Origin: Hahella sp. HN01
Lineage (GTDB): Bacteria > Pseudomonadota > Gammaproteobacteria > Pseudomonadales > Oleiphilaceae
DNA: 64,000 nucleotides
Assembly: GCF_018986435.1 (NCBI RefSeq)
Contig: NZ_JAHMIN010000004.1
Span: forward strand, 109,574 to 173,573
Reading direction: 5' to 3'
Positions 19,715 through 32,160 of this stretch are shown one piece after another. Positions within the stretch are counted from its first letter, which is position 1. Every line of letters begins with the position of its first letter. Below the pieces are notes generated by a model. That model worked only from the letters and a program-made list of their open reading frames with translations. It ran no database searches and was not told the DNA's origin. The translations under genes and the position numbers were made by a program.

Positions 19715-21235
19715 ATGTGCGGTATTGTTGGTATTGTGGGTAAAGCGAATGTTAATCAGGACCTTTACGACGCACTCACCGTGTTACAACATCGTGGCCA
19801 GGACGCCGCGGGAATCGTTACCTTCCAGGACGACCGTTTTTTCCTGAGAAAGGACAACGGTCTTGTGCGCGACGTGTTCCGCACTCGCCATATGATGCGT
19901 CTGGTCGGCAGTGTGGGCATTGGCCATGTTCGCTACCCCACAGCGGGCTCTTCCAGTTCTGCGGAAGCCCAGCCTTTTTATGTGAACTCTCCTTACGGCA
20001 TCACGCTGGCCCACAACGGCAACCTCACCAATGCGGAAGAGTTGGCTCGCGATATCTTTCGCACCGACCTGCGTCACGTCAACACCAGTTCCGACTCTGA
20101 AGTGCTCCTGAATATCTTCGCTCACGAGCTGCAGAAGCTGGGCAAACTGGTGCCGGAAAAGGACGACGTATTTGCGGCGGTTAAAGCGGTTCATAAGCGT
20201 GTGAAAGGCGCATACGCCGTCATCGCCATGATTACTGGCTATGGCATCGTCGCCTTCCGTGATCCCAACGGGATTCGCCCGGCCTGCTTCGGCAAACGGG
20301 AAACGGCGAAAGGGCCTGAGTACATGATCGCCTCCGAAAGCGTGGCGCTCAGCGCGCTGGGCTTCGAGCTGCAACGCGACATCGCTCCGGGCGAAGCAGT
20401 TTACATTGAGACTGACGGCAGTCTGCACACGCAGCAGTGTGTGGAAAACCCAAAACTAAACCCCTGTATTTTCGAGTACGTGTACTTCGCTAGACCCGAC
20501 TCCATCATGGACGGCATTTCCGTCTACAAGGCGCGTTTACGCATGGGGGATTATCTGGCGGAGAAGATTCATCGTCTGCGCCCTGATCACGATATCGATG
20601 TGGTGATGCCGATTCCTGACACCAGCCGCACTTCCGCCATGCAAATGGCGCTGAGTCTGGGTGTGAAATACCGGGAAGGCTTTATCAAGAACCGCTACAT
20701 TGGCCGCACCTTTATCATGCCGGGCCAAAACCAGCGTAAGAAATCCGTGCGTCAAAAGCTGAATCCGATTGCGCTGGAATTCCGCGGCAAAAACGTGCTG
20801 CTGGTGGATGACTCCATCGTACGCGGCACCACCTGCCGCGAGATCGTGCAGATGGCGCGGGACGCCGGCGCCAAGAAAGTCTATTTCGCCTCGGCGGCCC
20901 CGGCTGTGCGCTATCCCAACGTGTACGGCATCGACATGCCTTCCGCCAACGAGCTGATCGCTCACGGCCGCACGCCGGAAGAAGTGCAGGAACTGATCGG
21001 CGCTGACTGGCTGGTGTATCAGGACCTGGAAGACTTGGTATCTTGCGCTCTGGAAGGCAATCCGAATATAGAAAAATTCGATTGCTCCGTGTTCGATGGC
21101 GATTATGTGACTGGCGATGTGAACGATGAATATCTCCAGCGACTGGAGGCTGTCCGTAACGACAGCAGCAAGTCCAAGCGCGAGCAGGAACTGATGATGG
21201 CGCAAGTGCCTCTGGACCTGCACAACGACGACTGA
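19715..21235 (+). CDS. purF: Amidophosphoribosyltransferase
   Basis: 506 residues. It makes 5-phosphoribosylamine from PRPP and glutamine, the first committed step of purine synthesis. Cys2 directly after the initiator Met (MCGIVGIVG) is the Ntn-type glutaminase nucleophile. The PRPP-binding motif is [16 protein letters not shown] near residue 365. GAGGTAA precedes the ATG. A 13-bp hairpin follows the stop, and metZ comes next, the pseudomonad order cvpA-purF-metZ. Confidence 0.97.
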   Translation: MCGIVGIVGKANVNQDLYDALTVLQHRGQDAAGIVTFQDDRFFLRKDNGLVRDVFRTRHMMRLVGSVGIGHVRYPTAGSSSSAEAQPFYVNSPYGITLAHNGNLTNAEELARDIFRTDLRHVNTSSDSEVLLNIFAHELQKLGKLVPEKDDVFAAVKAVHKRVKGAYAVIAMITGYGIVAFRDPNGIRPACFGKRETAKGPEYMIASESVALSALGFELQRDIAPGEAVYIETDGSLHTQQCVENPKLNPCIFEYVYFARPDSIMDGISVYKARLRMGDYLAEKIHRLRPDHDIDVVMPIPDTSRTSAMQMALSLGVKYREGFIKNRYIGRTFIMPGQNQRKKSVRQKLNPIALEFRGKNVLLVDDSIVRGTTCREIVQMARDAGAKKVYFASAAPAVRYPNVYGIDMPSANELIAHGRTPEEVQELIGADWLVYQDLEDLVSCALEGNPNIEKFDCSVFDGDYVTGDVNDEYLQRLEAVRNDSSKSKREQELMMAQVPLDLHNDD

Positions 21236-21253
21236 TCGTCGGCAGCGTCTTTT

Positions 21254-21289
21254 GCGCATGACGCCGGTCGCTATGTCGGCGTCATGCGC
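21254..21289 (+). terminator. Strong hairpin after purF (terminator-like, no T run)
   Basis: GCGCATGACGCCG (21254-21266) and CGGCGTCATGCGC (21277-21289) form a perfect 13-bp stem with a 10-base loop, 18 bases after the purF stop. No T tract follows, so it may act as a mRNA 3'-end stabiliser or a Rho-assisted end rather than an intrinsic terminator. Confidence 0.55.
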
Positions 21290-21447
21290 TACTGTCTAGT
21301 CAGCTGCACTAGGATCTATTCAGTCGCACGACTACCCATTCAGCGGTCAATTCAATAGACTGCACGGAACAACGCTATAGCGCCAGATAGGGGAGGGCGC
21401 TCTCTTGCTCTCCTCAGGCGGCTCCACTTCATATCCAGGAACAGACG

Positions 21448-22671
21448 ATGTCAGGCAGAAAAACTGAAACCCGTGAGCTTCTGCTGCCCCCGGAAGTAGA
21501 CTGGCGCGACGCTACGCAGGCGATTCGCGCGGGCCAGATCCGCACTCAGGAGCAAGAGCATGCGGAAGTGATTTATCCCACTTCCAGCTACGTTTTTAAG
21601 TCGGCGGCGGAAGCTGCTGCGACATTTGCTGGCGATAATCCCGGCAATGTCTATTCACGCTACACCAACCCCACCGTACGCATGTTTGAAGAGCGACTGG
21701 CGGCGTTGGAAGGAGCGGAAAACTGTGTGGCGACCGCTTCCGGCATGGCGGCGATTGTGTCCGCCTGCATGGCGCTACTGAAAAGCGGCGACCATGTGGT
21801 CTGTTCCCGTAACGTGTTCGGTACGACTCACGCCGTATTTGACAAGTACATGAAGAAGTTCGGCGTAGAAACGACTTTTGTACCGCTGACGGACATGGAC
21901 GGCTGGCGCGCGGCGATCAAACCCAATACCCGATTATTGTTTATCGAAACGCCATCCAATCCTTTGAACGAAGTGGCCGACATTGCGACTCTGGCGCAGT
22001 TGGCGCACGCCAATGGCGCTTTGCTGGCGGTGGATAATTGTTTTTGTACGCCGGTTCTGCAAAAGCCGCTGAGTCTGGGGGCGGATTTAGTGATTCACTC
22101 GGCGACCAAGTATCTGGACGGCCAGGGGCGTTGCCTGGGCGGCGCGGTAGTGGGTAACACTGCGTTAACGTCGGAAGTATTGGCGTTCCTGCGCTCCGGC
22201 GGCTTTACCATGAGCCCCTTTAACGCCTGGGTGTTCCTGAAGGGCCTGGAGACGCTGCCTATTCGCATGAAAGCGCATTGTGAGAACGGCATGAAGGTCG
22301 CCCAATGGCTGAATGAGCAAAGCTGGGTGGAGAAAGTCCACTATTGCGGATTGCCTGACCATCCTGGCCATGAACTGGCCACACGTCAGCAGAAAGGCTA
22401 TGGCGGAGTGCTGTCATTCAAGGTAAAGGGCGGCAGAGAAGAGGCTTGGTCATTTATCGACAACACCAAGTGGATCTCCATCACCGCCAATTTGGGGGAT
22501 GTGAAGTCCACTATGACGCATCCGGCGACCACCACTCATGGTCGCCTTTCCGATGACGACAAGGCGCTGGCGGGTATTTCCGAGAATCTGATTCGTCTCT
22601 GCGTGGGACTGGAGGATTTTGAGGATATTCGTGAAGATCTACTGGCTGGCGCAGCGGCGTTGGGCGCTTGA
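21448..22671 (+). CDS. metZ: O-succinylhomoserine sulfhydrylase
   Basis: 407 residues of the Cys/Met metabolism PLP family. In pseudomonads MetZ makes homocysteine directly from O-succinylhomoserine and sulfide. The PLP lysine is in HSATKYLDGQGR, whose GQGR ending (rather than the typical GHSD of MetB-type enzymes) is seen in MetZ proteins. The position after purF matches Pseudomonas metZ. CCAGGAAC precedes the ATG. The exact acyl donor is inferred from family and context. Confidence 0.92.
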   Translation: MSGRKTETRELLLPPEVDWRDATQAIRAGQIRTQEQEHAEVIYPTSSYVFKSAAEAAATFAGDNPGNVYSRYTNPTVRMFEERLAALEGAENCVATASGMAAIVSACMALLKSGDHVVCSRNVFGTTHAVFDKYMKKFGVETTFVPLTDMDGWRAAIKPNTRLLFIETPSNPLNEVADIATLAQLAHANGALLAVDNCFCTPVLQKPLSLGADLVIHSATKYLDGQGRCLGGAVVGNTALTSEVLAFLRSGGFTMSPFNAWVFLKGLETLPIRMKAHCENGMKVAQWLNEQSWVEKVHYCGLPDHPGHELATRQQKGYGGVLSFKVKGGREEAWSFIDNTKWISITANLGDVKSTMTHPATTTHGRLSDDDKALAGISENLIRLCVGLEDFEDIREDLLAGAAALGA

Positions 22672-22677
22672 TTTTAG

Positions 22678-22709
22678 ACGCCGGGGCGGCCGAAAGCCCC
22701 GGCGTTTTT
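22678..22709 (+). terminator. Rho-independent terminator after metZ
   Basis: ACGCCGGGGC and GCCCCGGCGT form a perfect 10-bp stem around an eight-base loop, followed by a T run. It begins seven bases after the metZ stop. Confidence 0.92.
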
Positions 22710-22913
22710 CGTCTGATCCCGCCTGATATGACCGCCAGACTGCCGAAAAATGCATCTCCCGCCAACTTGAGCTAGAATAAAGTCAATATAAACAAATAGA
22801 TAGAGCGCAATTTTAATTTTAGGCGTTAAATTCTATTAATGCGCGGTTAAGCTGGGTTCACCTAGACTCCCGGCTTGTGTACACTACTGAATATTTAGCC
22901 AGCTAAAATCCTT

Positions 22914-25415
22914 ATGCCAGCAGATATAGAAGACAACAGAGCGAAGCGCTACCTGGAGCAGGGGCTCCGTGAAGGGGTGTTGATCGCTTGTGTTACCATC
23001 GCCGTTTATCTGGTGTTGGCCCTGGTCTCGTATAATCCTTCAGACCCTGGCTGGACCAGCACAGGGCATCATTCCCAGGTCGTTAACTACGCTGGGCGCG
23101 TCGGAGCCTGGATTTCCGACGTACTGCTGTACTTTTTCGGCTACGTCGCCTACTTATTTCCCTTTTTGTTCGTCTTACGATCGGTGCAACTGTTCCGTCA
23201 GCGCCATATGCGCCACCCCATCAACTGGTGGATGGTGGTTATTCGCGTAGTCGGTCTGATTGTGCTGGTGTTGTCCACCTGTTCGTTGTTGACCATGTAT
23301 TCGGTCAGTGGCCTGAACTCCAGCTCCGGCGGCATTGTCGGCGCGGAAGTCGCCGGGATGGCGGTCGACACCTTTAACATTATCGGCAGTACGCTGGTAT
23401 GGGTGGCGCTTTCTTTGTTCGGTTTCAGCATCGCCACCGGTTTGTCCTGGCTGAAGATCATGGATTGGGTCGGCGCCAAGACACTGGCGTTGTTCCGTCG
23501 CATCGGCGAAGAGTTTTCGTCCGCAAAAGAGAAGATGGGAGAGCGTGCGGAAGCCCGTCGCGAAGAAAAAGCCAGACTAGAAGCCGAAGCGCCGCCTCCC
23601 AAGCCTAAAAAGGCGAAACGGGAAGTGAAAGACTTTGATGACGAGGACGATCGTATTCCGCTGTTGGACTCTCGGGTTAATGTCCCTGAAGAGCAAGAGA
23701 CTAAAAAGCGTTCCTTGCTGAGTTTCGGCAAAAAGAAAGCCGAGACCAAAGTTGAGCCCAGTTTGGGCGACACCATGGACGTGGATAGCGAAACGCCCGC
23801 GGACCCCGCGGACAAAAAGGTCAGGATTCTGCCGTTCCAGAAAGAAGCGGGAGGGGAGAGCAAGCGAGCCAAGCGCGCATCACAGCCGTCACTGTTTAAC
23901 TTTGCGGAAGGCCCATTGCCATCCTTGAATCTGCTGGACCCGCCTGAAACCTCGAAAAAAGGCGGCTATTCTCCCGAGGTGCTGGAAAACTTGTCGCGCC
24001 TCCTGGAGGTGAAATTGAACGACTTTGGCGTTGTCGCCGAAGTGGTGGAGGTGAACCCGGGACCGGTGATCACCCGTTTTGAAATCCAGCCTGCGCCTGG
24101 CGTTAAAGTCAGTCGCATCAGCAATCTGGCCAAGGACCTTGCGCGTTCGTTGGCGGTGATCAGCGTGCGTGTGGTGGAGGTTATCCCCGGCAAGTCCGTG
24201 GTAGGTATTGAAATTCCTAACGAAAACCGCGACATCGTGCGTTTGCGGGAAGTGTTGTCCTCTAAAGCCTATGACGATTCCAGCTCGCCATTGTCACTGG
24301 GACTGGGTAACGATATTGCGGGTAATCCGGTTGTCGCCAATCTGGCGAAAATGCCGCACTTACTGGTGGCGGGCACCACGGGTTCCGGTAAGTCCGTGGG
24401 CGTGAACGCCATGTTGATCAGTATGCTTTACAAGGCAACCCCGGAAGAACTGCGCCTTATCATGATTGACCCCAAAATGTTGGAGTTGTCCATCTACGAC
24501 GGTATTCCTCATCTGCTCACGCCGGTAGTGACGGATATGAAGGAGGCCGCCAATGCGCTGCGCTGGTGTGTAGGGGAGATGGAGCGCCGCTATCGGTTGA
24601 TGGCCGCCATGGGCGTCAGAAATATCGCAGGCTTCAACAAAGTCGTGAAAGACGCCATCACTGCTGGTGAGCCGATTCGCGACCCGATATGGAAACCGGG
24701 CGATAATGCGCTTGAAGAAGAGCCGCCGATGCTGACCCCACTGCCATTTGTTGTGGTGGTCGTTGACGAATTCGCTGACATGATGATGATCGTCGGCAAG
24801 AAAGTGGAAGAATTAATCGCCCGTATCGCCCAGAAGGCGCGGGCGGCGGGTATTCACTTGATCTTGGCGACCCAGCGGCCGTCGGTGGACGTTATTACTG
24901 GTTTGATCAAAGCCAACGTGCCGACCCGTATGGCGTTTCAGGTGTCCTCTAAGATCGACTCCCGTACTATTTTGGATCAGGGCGGCGCAGAGCAGTTGCT
25001 GGGGCACGGCGACATGCTGTATTTGCCTCCCGGTACTGGCTTGCCAATCCGTGTGCATGGCGCTTTTGTCGACGATGATGAAGTGCACCGTGTGGTGGAT
25101 GATTGGAAACAACGGGGCGAGCCTGATTATCTGGACGAAATTCTCGACGGCGCCACCGACAGCGAGTTTGTCGCTAGTTTCGATGGCGGCGGCGACAATA
25201 ACAACGGCACCGAAAAAGACGACCTGTTTGATCAGGCTGTGGCCTTTGTGACCGAAAGTCGCAAGGCGTCCATATCCGCCGTGCAGCGTCGTCTGAAAAT
25301 TGGCTACAACAGGGCGGCCAACCTGGTTGACGCGATGGAGGCGGCGGGCGTGGTCTCGTCCGCAGGCCATAACGGCTCCCGGGAAGTTCTGGCTCCACCT
25401 CCTCCTAGAGACTGA
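22914..25415 (+). CDS. ftsK: DNA translocase FtsK
   Basis: 833 residues. FtsK pumps DNA at the septum and activates XerCD resolution at dif. An N-terminal membrane domain has about four helices (residues 20-190). A fairly short charged linker (about 195-340) leads to the motor, with Walker A GTTGSGKS at about 487-494 and Walker B region [12 protein letters not shown]. The C-terminal winged-helix gamma domain (about 765-830) would read KOPS. No clear ribosome binding site is seen before the ATG at 22914. lolA follows after five bases. Confidence 0.96.
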   Translation: MPADIEDNRAKRYLEQGLREGVLIACVTIAVYLVLALVSYNPSDPGWTSTGHHSQVVNYAGRVGAWISDVLLYFFGYVAYLFPFLFVLRSVQLFRQRHMRHPINWWMVVIRVVGLIVLVLSTCSLLTMYSVSGLNSSSGGIVGAEVAGMAVDTFNIIGSTLVWVALSLFGFSIATGLSWLKIMDWVGAKTLALFRRIGEEFSSAKEKMGERAEARREEKARLEAEAPPPKPKKAKREVKDFDDEDDRIPLLDSRVNVPEEQETKKRSLLSFGKKKAETKVEPSLGDTMDVDSETPADPADKKVRILPFQKEAGGESKRAKRASQPSLFNFAEGPLPSLNLLDPPETSKKGGYSPEVLENLSRLLEVKLNDFGVVAEVVEVNPGPVITRFEIQPAPGVKVSRISNLAKDLARSLAVISVRVVEVIPGKSVVGIEIPNENRDIVRLREVLSSKAYDDSSSPLSLGLGNDIAGNPVVANLAKMPHLLVAGTTGSGKSVGVNAMLISMLYKATPEELRLIMIDPKMLELSIYDGIPHLLTPVVTDMKEAANALRWCVGEMERRYRLMAAMGVRNIAGFNKVVKDAITAGEPIRDPIWKPGDNALEEEPPMLTPLPFVVVVVDEFADMMMIVGKKVEELIARIAQKARAAGIHLILATQRPSVDVITGLIKANVPTRMAFQVSSKIDSRTILDQGGAEQLLGHGDMLYLPPGTGLPIRVHGAFVDDDEVHRVVDDWKQRGEPDYLDEILDGATDSEFVASFDGGGDNNNGTEKDDLFDQAVAFVTESRKASISAVQRRLKIGYNRAANLVDAMEAAGVVSSAGHNGSREVLAPPPPRD

Positions 25416-25420
25416 TATCC

Positions 25421-26050
25421 ATGAAATTATTGAAACTACTCTCCGTGGCGGCGTTGAGCGCCGCCAGTATGATGGCGAATGCGGCGGGCGTGGATACGCT
25501 CTCCGGCCTTTTGAAAAATGTAGAAACCTTTACCGCCAACTTCACGCAAACCATGCGTTCCCAGAGCGGACAGGTGATGCAGGAAGTGACTGGCACATTA
25601 AAAGCCAAACGCCCGGGTTTGTTCTATTGGAAAACCAAAGCGCCTTTGGAACAGACCATCGTGACAGACGGCCAGCAGGTTTGGATTTACGATCCGGATC
25701 TGGAACAGGTGACGATTCAGCACCTGTCGCAGCAACTTTCCAACACGCCAGCGCTGCTGCTGAGTGGAGAAGTTGGCAAGATTGATGAACAGTATCAGGT
25801 GGAAGAGCAACCGGAATCACAGCCTGGTCAGGTGGATTTCCTGCTGCGTCCGAAAGGCGTTGATTCCCTGTTCGACACGTTGCAACTGAGTTTTGTTAAC
25901 GATCAGCTGGTGAGTATGAAGCTGAAGGACTCTCTTGGTCAGCAAACCAGCCTTTTCTTCACTGGCGTATCGGTAAATCAAACCATTAGCGAAAAAGCCT
26001 TTCACTTTGAGATCCCTGATGGCGTAGACGTCATCCGGGAGGCGCCTTGA
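25421..26050 (+). CDS. lolA: Outer-membrane lipoprotein carrier protein
   Basis: 209 residues with an N-terminal signal peptide (to about residue 22, ending ANAAG). LolA carries lipoproteins across the periplasm from LolCDE to LolB. The family pattern of a half-barrel with aromatic residues is visible (ANFTQTM..., [10 protein letters not shown]). The ftsK-lolA-rarA order is conserved in gammaproteobacteria. Its TGA overlaps the TTG start of rarA in the sequence TTGA. Confidence 0.95.
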   Translation: MKLLKLLSVAALSAASMMANAAGVDTLSGLLKNVETFTANFTQTMRSQSGQVMQEVTGTLKAKRPGLFYWKTKAPLEQTIVTDGQQVWIYDPDLEQVTIQHLSQQLSNTPALLLSGEVGKIDEQYQVEEQPESQPGQVDFLLRPKGVDSLFDTLQLSFVNDQLVSMKLKDSLGQQTSLFFTGVSVNQTISEKAFHFEIPDGVDVIREAP

Positions 26051-27393
26051 CGCTGAACCTTTTTGAATCGGAAGAACGTCGCCGGAGCGCACAGTACGCG
26101 CCTCTGGCGGCGCGGATGCGTCCCCGCGTCATTGATGAATATATAGGGCAGACGCATCTGCTGGATGCAGATAAACCGTTACGCAAGGCGCTGGAGCGTG
26201 ATCAGCTGCACTCAGTTATTTTCTGGGGGCCCCCTGGCGTAGGCAAAACCTCGTTGGCCCGACTGGTGGCGGGATACACGGGCGCAGAATTTATTACCTT
26301 GTCCGCTGTTCAGAGCGGGGTTAAGGAAATCCGCGAAGTCAGCCAGCGCGCTCGCGCAAACTCACAAAGCGGGCGCAAGACCATTGTGTTCGTGGATGAA
26401 GTCCACCGTTTCAACAAGTCCCAGCAGGACGCCTTTCTCCCTTACGTAGAAGAGGGCGCTTTTGTTTTTATCGGCGCCACTACGGAAAACCCCTCTTTTG
26501 AGCTGAATAACGCACTGTTATCGCGGGCGCGGGTGTATCCATTAAAACCGCTCGCCATCGATGACCTGACGGCGCTATTACAACGGGCTCTGACGGACGC
26601 TGAAAATGGTCTGGGGCAAACGCCCTGGAGCTACGACGACGATCTGTTGCGGATGATCGCTGAAGCCGCCAACGGCGATGCGAGACAGGCGCTGAACATA
26701 CTTGAAACCATGTCTGATCTGGCGGACCCGGGCGAGCAGGGTGGGATTCTCTCCCGTGAGCTGCTGGCGTCGGTAATGCAGGTTTCACTAAAACGCTTCG
26801 ACAAAGGCGGAGATGCGTTCTACGATCAGATCTCCGCATTGCACAAATCCGTGCGCGGCTCCAATCCTGATGGCGCTTTGTATTGGTTCGCCCGTATGTT
26901 GAATGGCGGCTGCGATCCTTTGTACGTTGCTCGTCGCGTGGTGCGTATGGCCAGTGAGGATATTGGCAACGCCGATCCGCGTGGGCTGGATCTCGCGCTT
27001 TCAGCCTGGGATGTGCAAGAGCGGCTGGGCTCCCCGGAAGGCGAGCTGGCGATTGCTCAGGCGATTGTTTATCTGGCGTGTGCGCCCAAGAGCAATGCGG
27101 TTTATAACGCGTTTAACGCGGCGATGAAGCTGGCGGCGGAGTCGCCGGATTATCCGGTTCCCGTGCACTTACGCAATGCGCCGACCAAGTTGATGAAGGA
27201 AATGGGCTACGGCAAAGAATACCGTTACGCTCATGACGAGCCTGGGGCCTACGCCGCTGGCGAGACGTATTTGCCTGACGAGCTGGATGGCCTGCGTCTG
27301 TATCATCCTGTGGAGCGGGGCCTGGAAAGCAAAGTTAAGGAAAAGCTGGAATACCTGCGGAGTCTGGACGAAGAGTATCAGAGCCGCTCCTGA
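26047..27393 (+). CDS. rarA: Replication-associated recombination protein A (AAA+ ATPase)
   Basis: 448 residues. RarA/MgsA acts at stalled replication forks. Walker [10 protein letters not shown] and Walker B FVDEVHRF lie in the AAA+ domain, followed by the MgsA C-terminal tetramerisation domain. The start is TTG at 26047, which overlaps the lolA stop. GGGAGGCG at 26037-26044 is the ribosome binding site, and the N terminus then aligns with the conserved PLAARMRP block. Translation is probably coupled to lolA. Confidence 0.95.
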   Translation: MTLNLFESEERRRSAQYAPLAARMRPRVIDEYIGQTHLLDADKPLRKALERDQLHSVIFWGPPGVGKTSLARLVAGYTGAEFITLSAVQSGVKEIREVSQRARANSQSGRKTIVFVDEVHRFNKSQQDAFLPYVEEGAFVFIGATTENPSFELNNALLSRARVYPLKPLAIDDLTALLQRALTDAENGLGQTPWSYDDDLLRMIAEAANGDARQALNILETMSDLADPGEQGGILSRELLASVMQVSLKRFDKGGDAFYDQISALHKSVRGSNPDGALYWFARMLNGGCDPLYVARRVVRMASEDIGNADPRGLDLALSAWDVQERLGSPEGELAIAQAIVYLACAPKSNAVYNAFNAAMKLAAESPDYPVPVHLRNAPTKLMKEMGYGKEYRYAHDEPGAYAAGETYLPDELDGLRLYHPVERGLESKVKEKLEYLRSLDEEYQSRS

Positions 27394-27420
27394 ACCACCT
27401 GAAATCTGTTCGTGATCATT

Positions 27421-27804
27421 ATGAGCATTCCCCATCTTGTGTATGTTGCTCTTGGCGGTGCGTTCGGCGCTGTCAGCCGGTATTTAATTGTCGCCTGGGT
27501 GAGTAATGTGGCGGGCGCTAAATTTCCCTGGGGCACGCTGGCTGTGAATCTGCTTGGCTCTTTTCTGCTGGGGACGGCTTTTGTGTATGTGGTGGAGAAA
27601 CTGCATGGACAACCTGAGCTGCGATCTTTGATAATGGTGGGCTTTTTAGGCGCGCTGACCACGTTTTCCACCTTTTCACTGGAAGCCTGGAGCCTGATGC
27701 AAAGCGATCAGCTGTTGCAAGGTCTCGCCTATATTTTTATGAGCGTTATACTATGCCTCTTCGCCGTGGGCGCAGGTATCGCTCTGACTCGGCTTATTCT
27801 TTGA
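27421..27804 (+). CDS. crcB: CrcB/Fluc fluoride ion channel
   Basis: About 127 residues with four membrane helices. CrcB exports fluoride as a dual-topology dimer. The diagnostic NLLGSFLLG and GFLGALTTFSTFS motifs, with the conserved central Asn and Phe-box residues, are present. The start could be ATG 27421 or GTG 27412; neither has a strong ribosome binding site. No fluoride riboswitch is evident in the short upstream gap. The position between rarA and serS is the usual one. Confidence 0.94.
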   Translation: MSIPHLVYVALGGAFGAVSRYLIVAWVSNVAGAKFPWGTLAVNLLGSFLLGTAFVYVVEKLHGQPELRSLIMVGFLGALTTFSTFSLEAWSLMQSDQLLQGLAYIFMSVILCLFAVGAGIALTRLIL

Positions 27805-29112
<1,308 letters not shown>

Positions 29113-29120
29113 GGTAATTG

Positions 29121-30530
29121 ATGTCCACACAACTACAGACCTGGGATTTCCTGCCCATATCCATGAATCTACAGGGCAGGGAGTGTCTTGTAGTTGGGGA
29201 CACCGAGCAGGCGGTGCGCAAAACTGACCTGCTACTACGCGCAGGGGCCAAAGTGAGGCTCCTGGGCGATGCGAATGCGAAGGCGCTCGTTGAGAGCGCT
29301 GACGTGCTCAACGCCATTACCCTTACTTCTGAATCCTTTCATCCTGAGCTATTGCAATCCTGCGCGATGGTCGTCGCGGCATCCAATTCCACGGACCTTA
29401 ATCAACAAGTTGCGCAAGCCGCTCAGGCGCGCGGCGTTCCGGTGAATGTTGTAGAACAGCCGGAGCTAAGCAGTTTTATCTTTCCCTCTATTATTGATCG
29501 TCACCCGGTATTGGTGTCCGTCACCAGTTCCGGCGGCGCGCCTGTATTGACCCGTCTGCTACGTAACCGTCTGGAGTCGTTGATCCCTCATGGTTTTGGC
29601 AGGCTGGCGGATTTGGCGATGGAGTTCCGGGATAAAGTCCGGGCCCGTTTTGGCCATATCAACCAGCGGCGTCGCTTTTGGGAGTCCGTACTGGAAGGCG
29701 TCGTTTCCGATCTGGTGTTTTGCGGGCGCACGGACAAAGCCAGGGCGATGCTGGATGACATGTTAATCGGCGAGCAGGCGGATGCGATCACCGGTGCGGG
29801 TGAAGTGTATCTGGTCGGCGCTGGGCCCGGCGATCCTGACTTATTGACGTTCCGCGCGCTGCGCTTGATGCGTCAGGCCGATGTGGTGTTGTACGACCGT
29901 CTGGTGTCGCCGCAGATCCTGGATCTGGTGCGTCGCGACGCCAAGCGCATCAACGTGGGCAAAGCCCGCTCCAACCATACGTTGCCGCAGCAGGAAATCA
30001 ACGCTATGTTGGTGGAGTTGGCCAAGGAAGGAAAACGGGTGTTGCGCCTTAAAGGCGGCGACCCCTTTATCTTTGGCCGCGGTGGTGAAGAGATCGATCA
30101 GCTGGCGGATGCGGGCATCCCGTTTCAGGTTGTGCCTGGCATTACCGCCGCTTCAGGGTGCGCGGCCTATTCCGGCATTCCATTGACCCACAGAGATCAC
30201 TCGCAGTCGGTGCGTTTTGTGACTGGCCATCTGAAATCCGATACCTGCGACCTGCCATGGTACGAGTTCGTGCAGGACAATCAGACCCTGGTGTTCTACA
30301 TGGGGTTGGTGGGGCTGCCTGTGATCAGTCGCGAGCTGATCGCGCATGGCATGAAACCGTCAACGCCAATTGCTCTGGTATCCCGCGGTACGCTGCCGGA
30401 TCAGCAGGTTCTGGTGGGAGAGCTTGGCAATATCGCTAGGAAGGTCGAGGAGCAACAGATTCCTGGTCCAACCATCATTATTATCGGGGATGTCGTAACC
30501 TTGCGTGACCGTTTGCGCTGGATGGATTAA
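29121..30530 (+). CDS. cysG: Siroheme synthase, trifunctional CysG
   Basis: 469 residues. The N-terminal part (about 1-210) is the precorrin-2 dehydrogenase/sirohydrochlorin ferrochelatase. The C-terminal part (about 225-469) is the SAM-dependent uroporphyrinogen III methyltransferase, with VYLVGAGPGDPDLLT and the LRLKGGDPFIFGRGGEE block intact. The dehydrogenase half is unusual. The usual GGG nucleotide loop reads Gly26-Asp27-Thr28, and the position of the essential Asp (Asp104 in enterobacterial CysG) holds Glu112 in NVVEQP. ATG 29121 is chosen with GAGG at 29112-29115; a TTG lies one codon earlier. The methyltransferase should be active; the other two activities are in question. Confidence 0.92.
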   Translation: MSTQLQTWDFLPISMNLQGRECLVVGDTEQAVRKTDLLLRAGAKVRLLGDANAKALVESADVLNAITLTSESFHPELLQSCAMVVAASNSTDLNQQVAQAAQARGVPVNVVEQPELSSFIFPSIIDRHPVLVSVTSSGGAPVLTRLLRNRLESLIPHGFGRLADLAMEFRDKVRARFGHINQRRRFWESVLEGVVSDLVFCGRTDKARAMLDDMLIGEQADAITGAGEVYLVGAGPGDPDLLTFRALRLMRQADVVLYDRLVSPQILDLVRRDAKRINVGKARSNHTLPQQEINAMLVELAKEGKRVLRLKGGDPFIFGRGGEEIDQLADAGIPFQVVPGITAASGCAAYSGIPLTHRDHSQSVRFVTGHLKSDTCDLPWYEFVQDNQTLVFYMGLVGLPVISRELIAHGMKPSTPIALVSRGTLPDQQVLVGELGNIARKVEEQQIPGPTIIIIGDVVTLRDRLRWMD

Positions 30531-30604
30531 AGACGTCGATCAGGCTTCGCTCTCATGGGCGGGGCCAATACAACTCTTGTTAGTTCCAATGCTAATGTAA
30601 GCGC

Positions 30605-31060
30605 TCAGAGGCTTTCCCTGTTATCCGGGCGCCATAAATACGCCTCAAGCTCCTTTCGTAACTCATCTTCCAGTAAACCTACCACCACTTCAGCCCCTGC
30701 TTGCTTGAGGATATCAATGCCAGCCCCGCAATTTTTCGGATGAGGGTCGATCATGCCTACATACAGAGTGCGTATGCCTCGCTTGACCAGCGCCTGAGCG
30801 CAGGACGGCGTGCGGCCGTGGAACGAGCAGGGCTCCAGGGTGACGAACGCGATGACGTCGGCGGTTGGGCCATGCAGATTCTGCAGCGCCATAGCTTCGG
30901 CGTGAGGTTGTCCAGGCGCGTTGGTATGGCCTGATGCGACAACCTGGCCGTTGCGCGCCAGTACGCAGCCGACAGGCGGGTTGGGGCGGCAATACGAGAT
31001 GGCTTTACGGCCTTCGATGATGGCCAGCCGCATGAAACGCTCCAGTTCACTGGTTTCCAT
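30605..31060 (-). CDS. RibD-type zinc deaminase domain protein, without reductase domain
   Basis: 151 residues of the cytidine/deoxycytidylate deaminase fold. The zinc site is His53-Ala-Glu55 (PHAEAMAL) with Cys78 and Cys87 (PCSFHGRTPSC), matching the deaminase half of RibD. Riboflavin RibD is normally about 370 residues with a C-terminal reductase, which is missing here. ATG at 31060 with GGAG at 31073-31076 is preferred; a TTG at 31078 is in frame. The gene begins about 24 bases after the modC stop on the same strand, so it appears to be the last gene of the mod operon. A true riboflavin role cannot be confirmed without a partner reductase. Confidence 0.8.
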   Translation of the reverse strand: METSELERFMRLAIIEGRKAISYCRPNPPVGCVLARNGQVVASGHTNAPGQPHAEAMALQNLHGPTADVIAFVTLEPCSFHGRTPSCAQALVKRGIRTLYVGMIDPHPKNCGAGIDILKQAGAEVVVGLLEDELRKELEAYLWRPDNRESL

Positions 31061-31083
31061 TAGACTTTCTCTCTCCAAGGGAA

Positions 31084-32160
31084 TCAGTCAATTAAGGCTA
31101 CGCTTTTTACTTGGGCGAACAGCTGCATGCCTCTCTCTATATGCAATTGATCGATGGAGCGGCGGGTGACGCGGGCGAGAATGGTTTCTTCCCCAAGAGC
31201 CAGACGCACCACTACCTGTGACGGCTCCCTGTCTACGTTGATATCGATCACCTTCACCGGAATGCAGTTGGAGATACTGCTCAATTCGGGTGGTTTCAGC
31301 GCCAGGCTGACGTCCTTGGCGTGGATGCGCAGTCTGACTTGCTGGCCAATCGGTCCCTGTTTGTGATGTACCGCCAAAACGCCTCCAGGAACGCCCAGAA
31401 GGGTTTGATGGTACTCCAGGTCATGGGCCTGAATGTTGGCGTGCACGACGGCGCTGGCCTCCTCCAGGTGCGCCAGAGGCAGGTCGGGGCGGGTGAGCAG
31501 ATCGTTGATGGGGCCGCCGGCGCGGACACCGCCATGGTCCAGCAGCACCAGATGCGAAGCCAGGCGCATGACTTCATCAGGCGAATGACTCACGTAGAAA
31601 ACGGGAATGTCCAACTGCTGAAACAGCTCATCCAGGTAGGGCAGGATTTCTTCCTTACTCTGCAAATCCAGGCTGGCCAGAGGCTCGTCCATCAACAGCA
31701 GTTTGGGGCTGGTGAGCAGGGCGCGGCCAATGGCCACTCGTTGTCTTTGCCCTCCAGACAGGGAATGGGTGTTGCGTCCGATCAGGGGCTCCAGTTCAAG
31801 CCAGCGAATGACCTCTTCCGGCGCCACTCTGCGCTCCCATTGTGGAATGCGGTGATAGCCGTAAAGCAAATTGTCCATGACCGAGAGGTGCGCAAACAGG
31901 CTGGGTTCCTGAAACACATAACCCAGGGCGCGGCGATGCGGCGGTACGAACAGGTCTGCGCTTTGCCAGACTTCGTCTTTGATTTGCAGGGCGCCTTTCT
32001 CCGCTCGCTCCAGACCGGCGATAAAGCGTAGCAGCGTGGTTTTGCCTGAGCCGGAGCGACCGAACAGGGCGGTGACTCCCTGGCCCGGCGTAGTGAACGC
32101 GATGTCCAGAGTAAAGTCGCCTTTGTGCGAGAAAAAGGAGGCGGAGATGTCGTCGTTCAT
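31084..32160 (-). CDS. modC: Molybdate ABC transporter ATP-binding protein
   Basis: 358 residues. An ABC ATPase domain (Walker [10 protein letters not shown], signature [15 protein letters not shown], Walker [13 protein letters not shown]) is followed by a C-terminal Mop domain (about 290-355) that binds molybdate or tungstate and can inhibit transport. It energises ModB. The start codon overlaps the modB stop by four bases. The start and Mop domain match standard ModC. Confidence 0.95.
   Translation of the reverse strand: MNDDISASFFSHKGDFTLDIAFTTPGQGVTALFGRSGSGKTTLLRFIAGLERAEKGALQIKDEVWQSADLFVPPHRRALGYVFQEPSLFAHLSVMDNLLYGYHRIPQWERRVAPEEVIRWLELEPLIGRNTHSLSGGQRQRVAIGRALLTSPKLLLMDEPLASLDLQSKEEILPYLDELFQQLDIPVFYVSHSPDEVMRLASHLVLLDHGGVRAGGPINDLLTRPDLPLAHLEEASAVVHANIQAHDLEYHQTLLGVPGGVLAVHHKQGPIGQQVRLRIHAKDVSLALKPPELSSISNCIPVKVIDINVDREPSQVVVRLALGEETILARVTRRSIDQLHIERGMQLFAQVKSVALID

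Noticed and set aside
21236-21447. SAM-type riboswitch upstream of metZ
   Set aside because: A strong hairpin and several short repeats are present, but I could not match any known SAM riboswitch core by eye.
22710-22913. LexA box upstream of ftsK, as known in E. coli
   Set aside because: No CTGT-N8-ACAG match was found in the gap.
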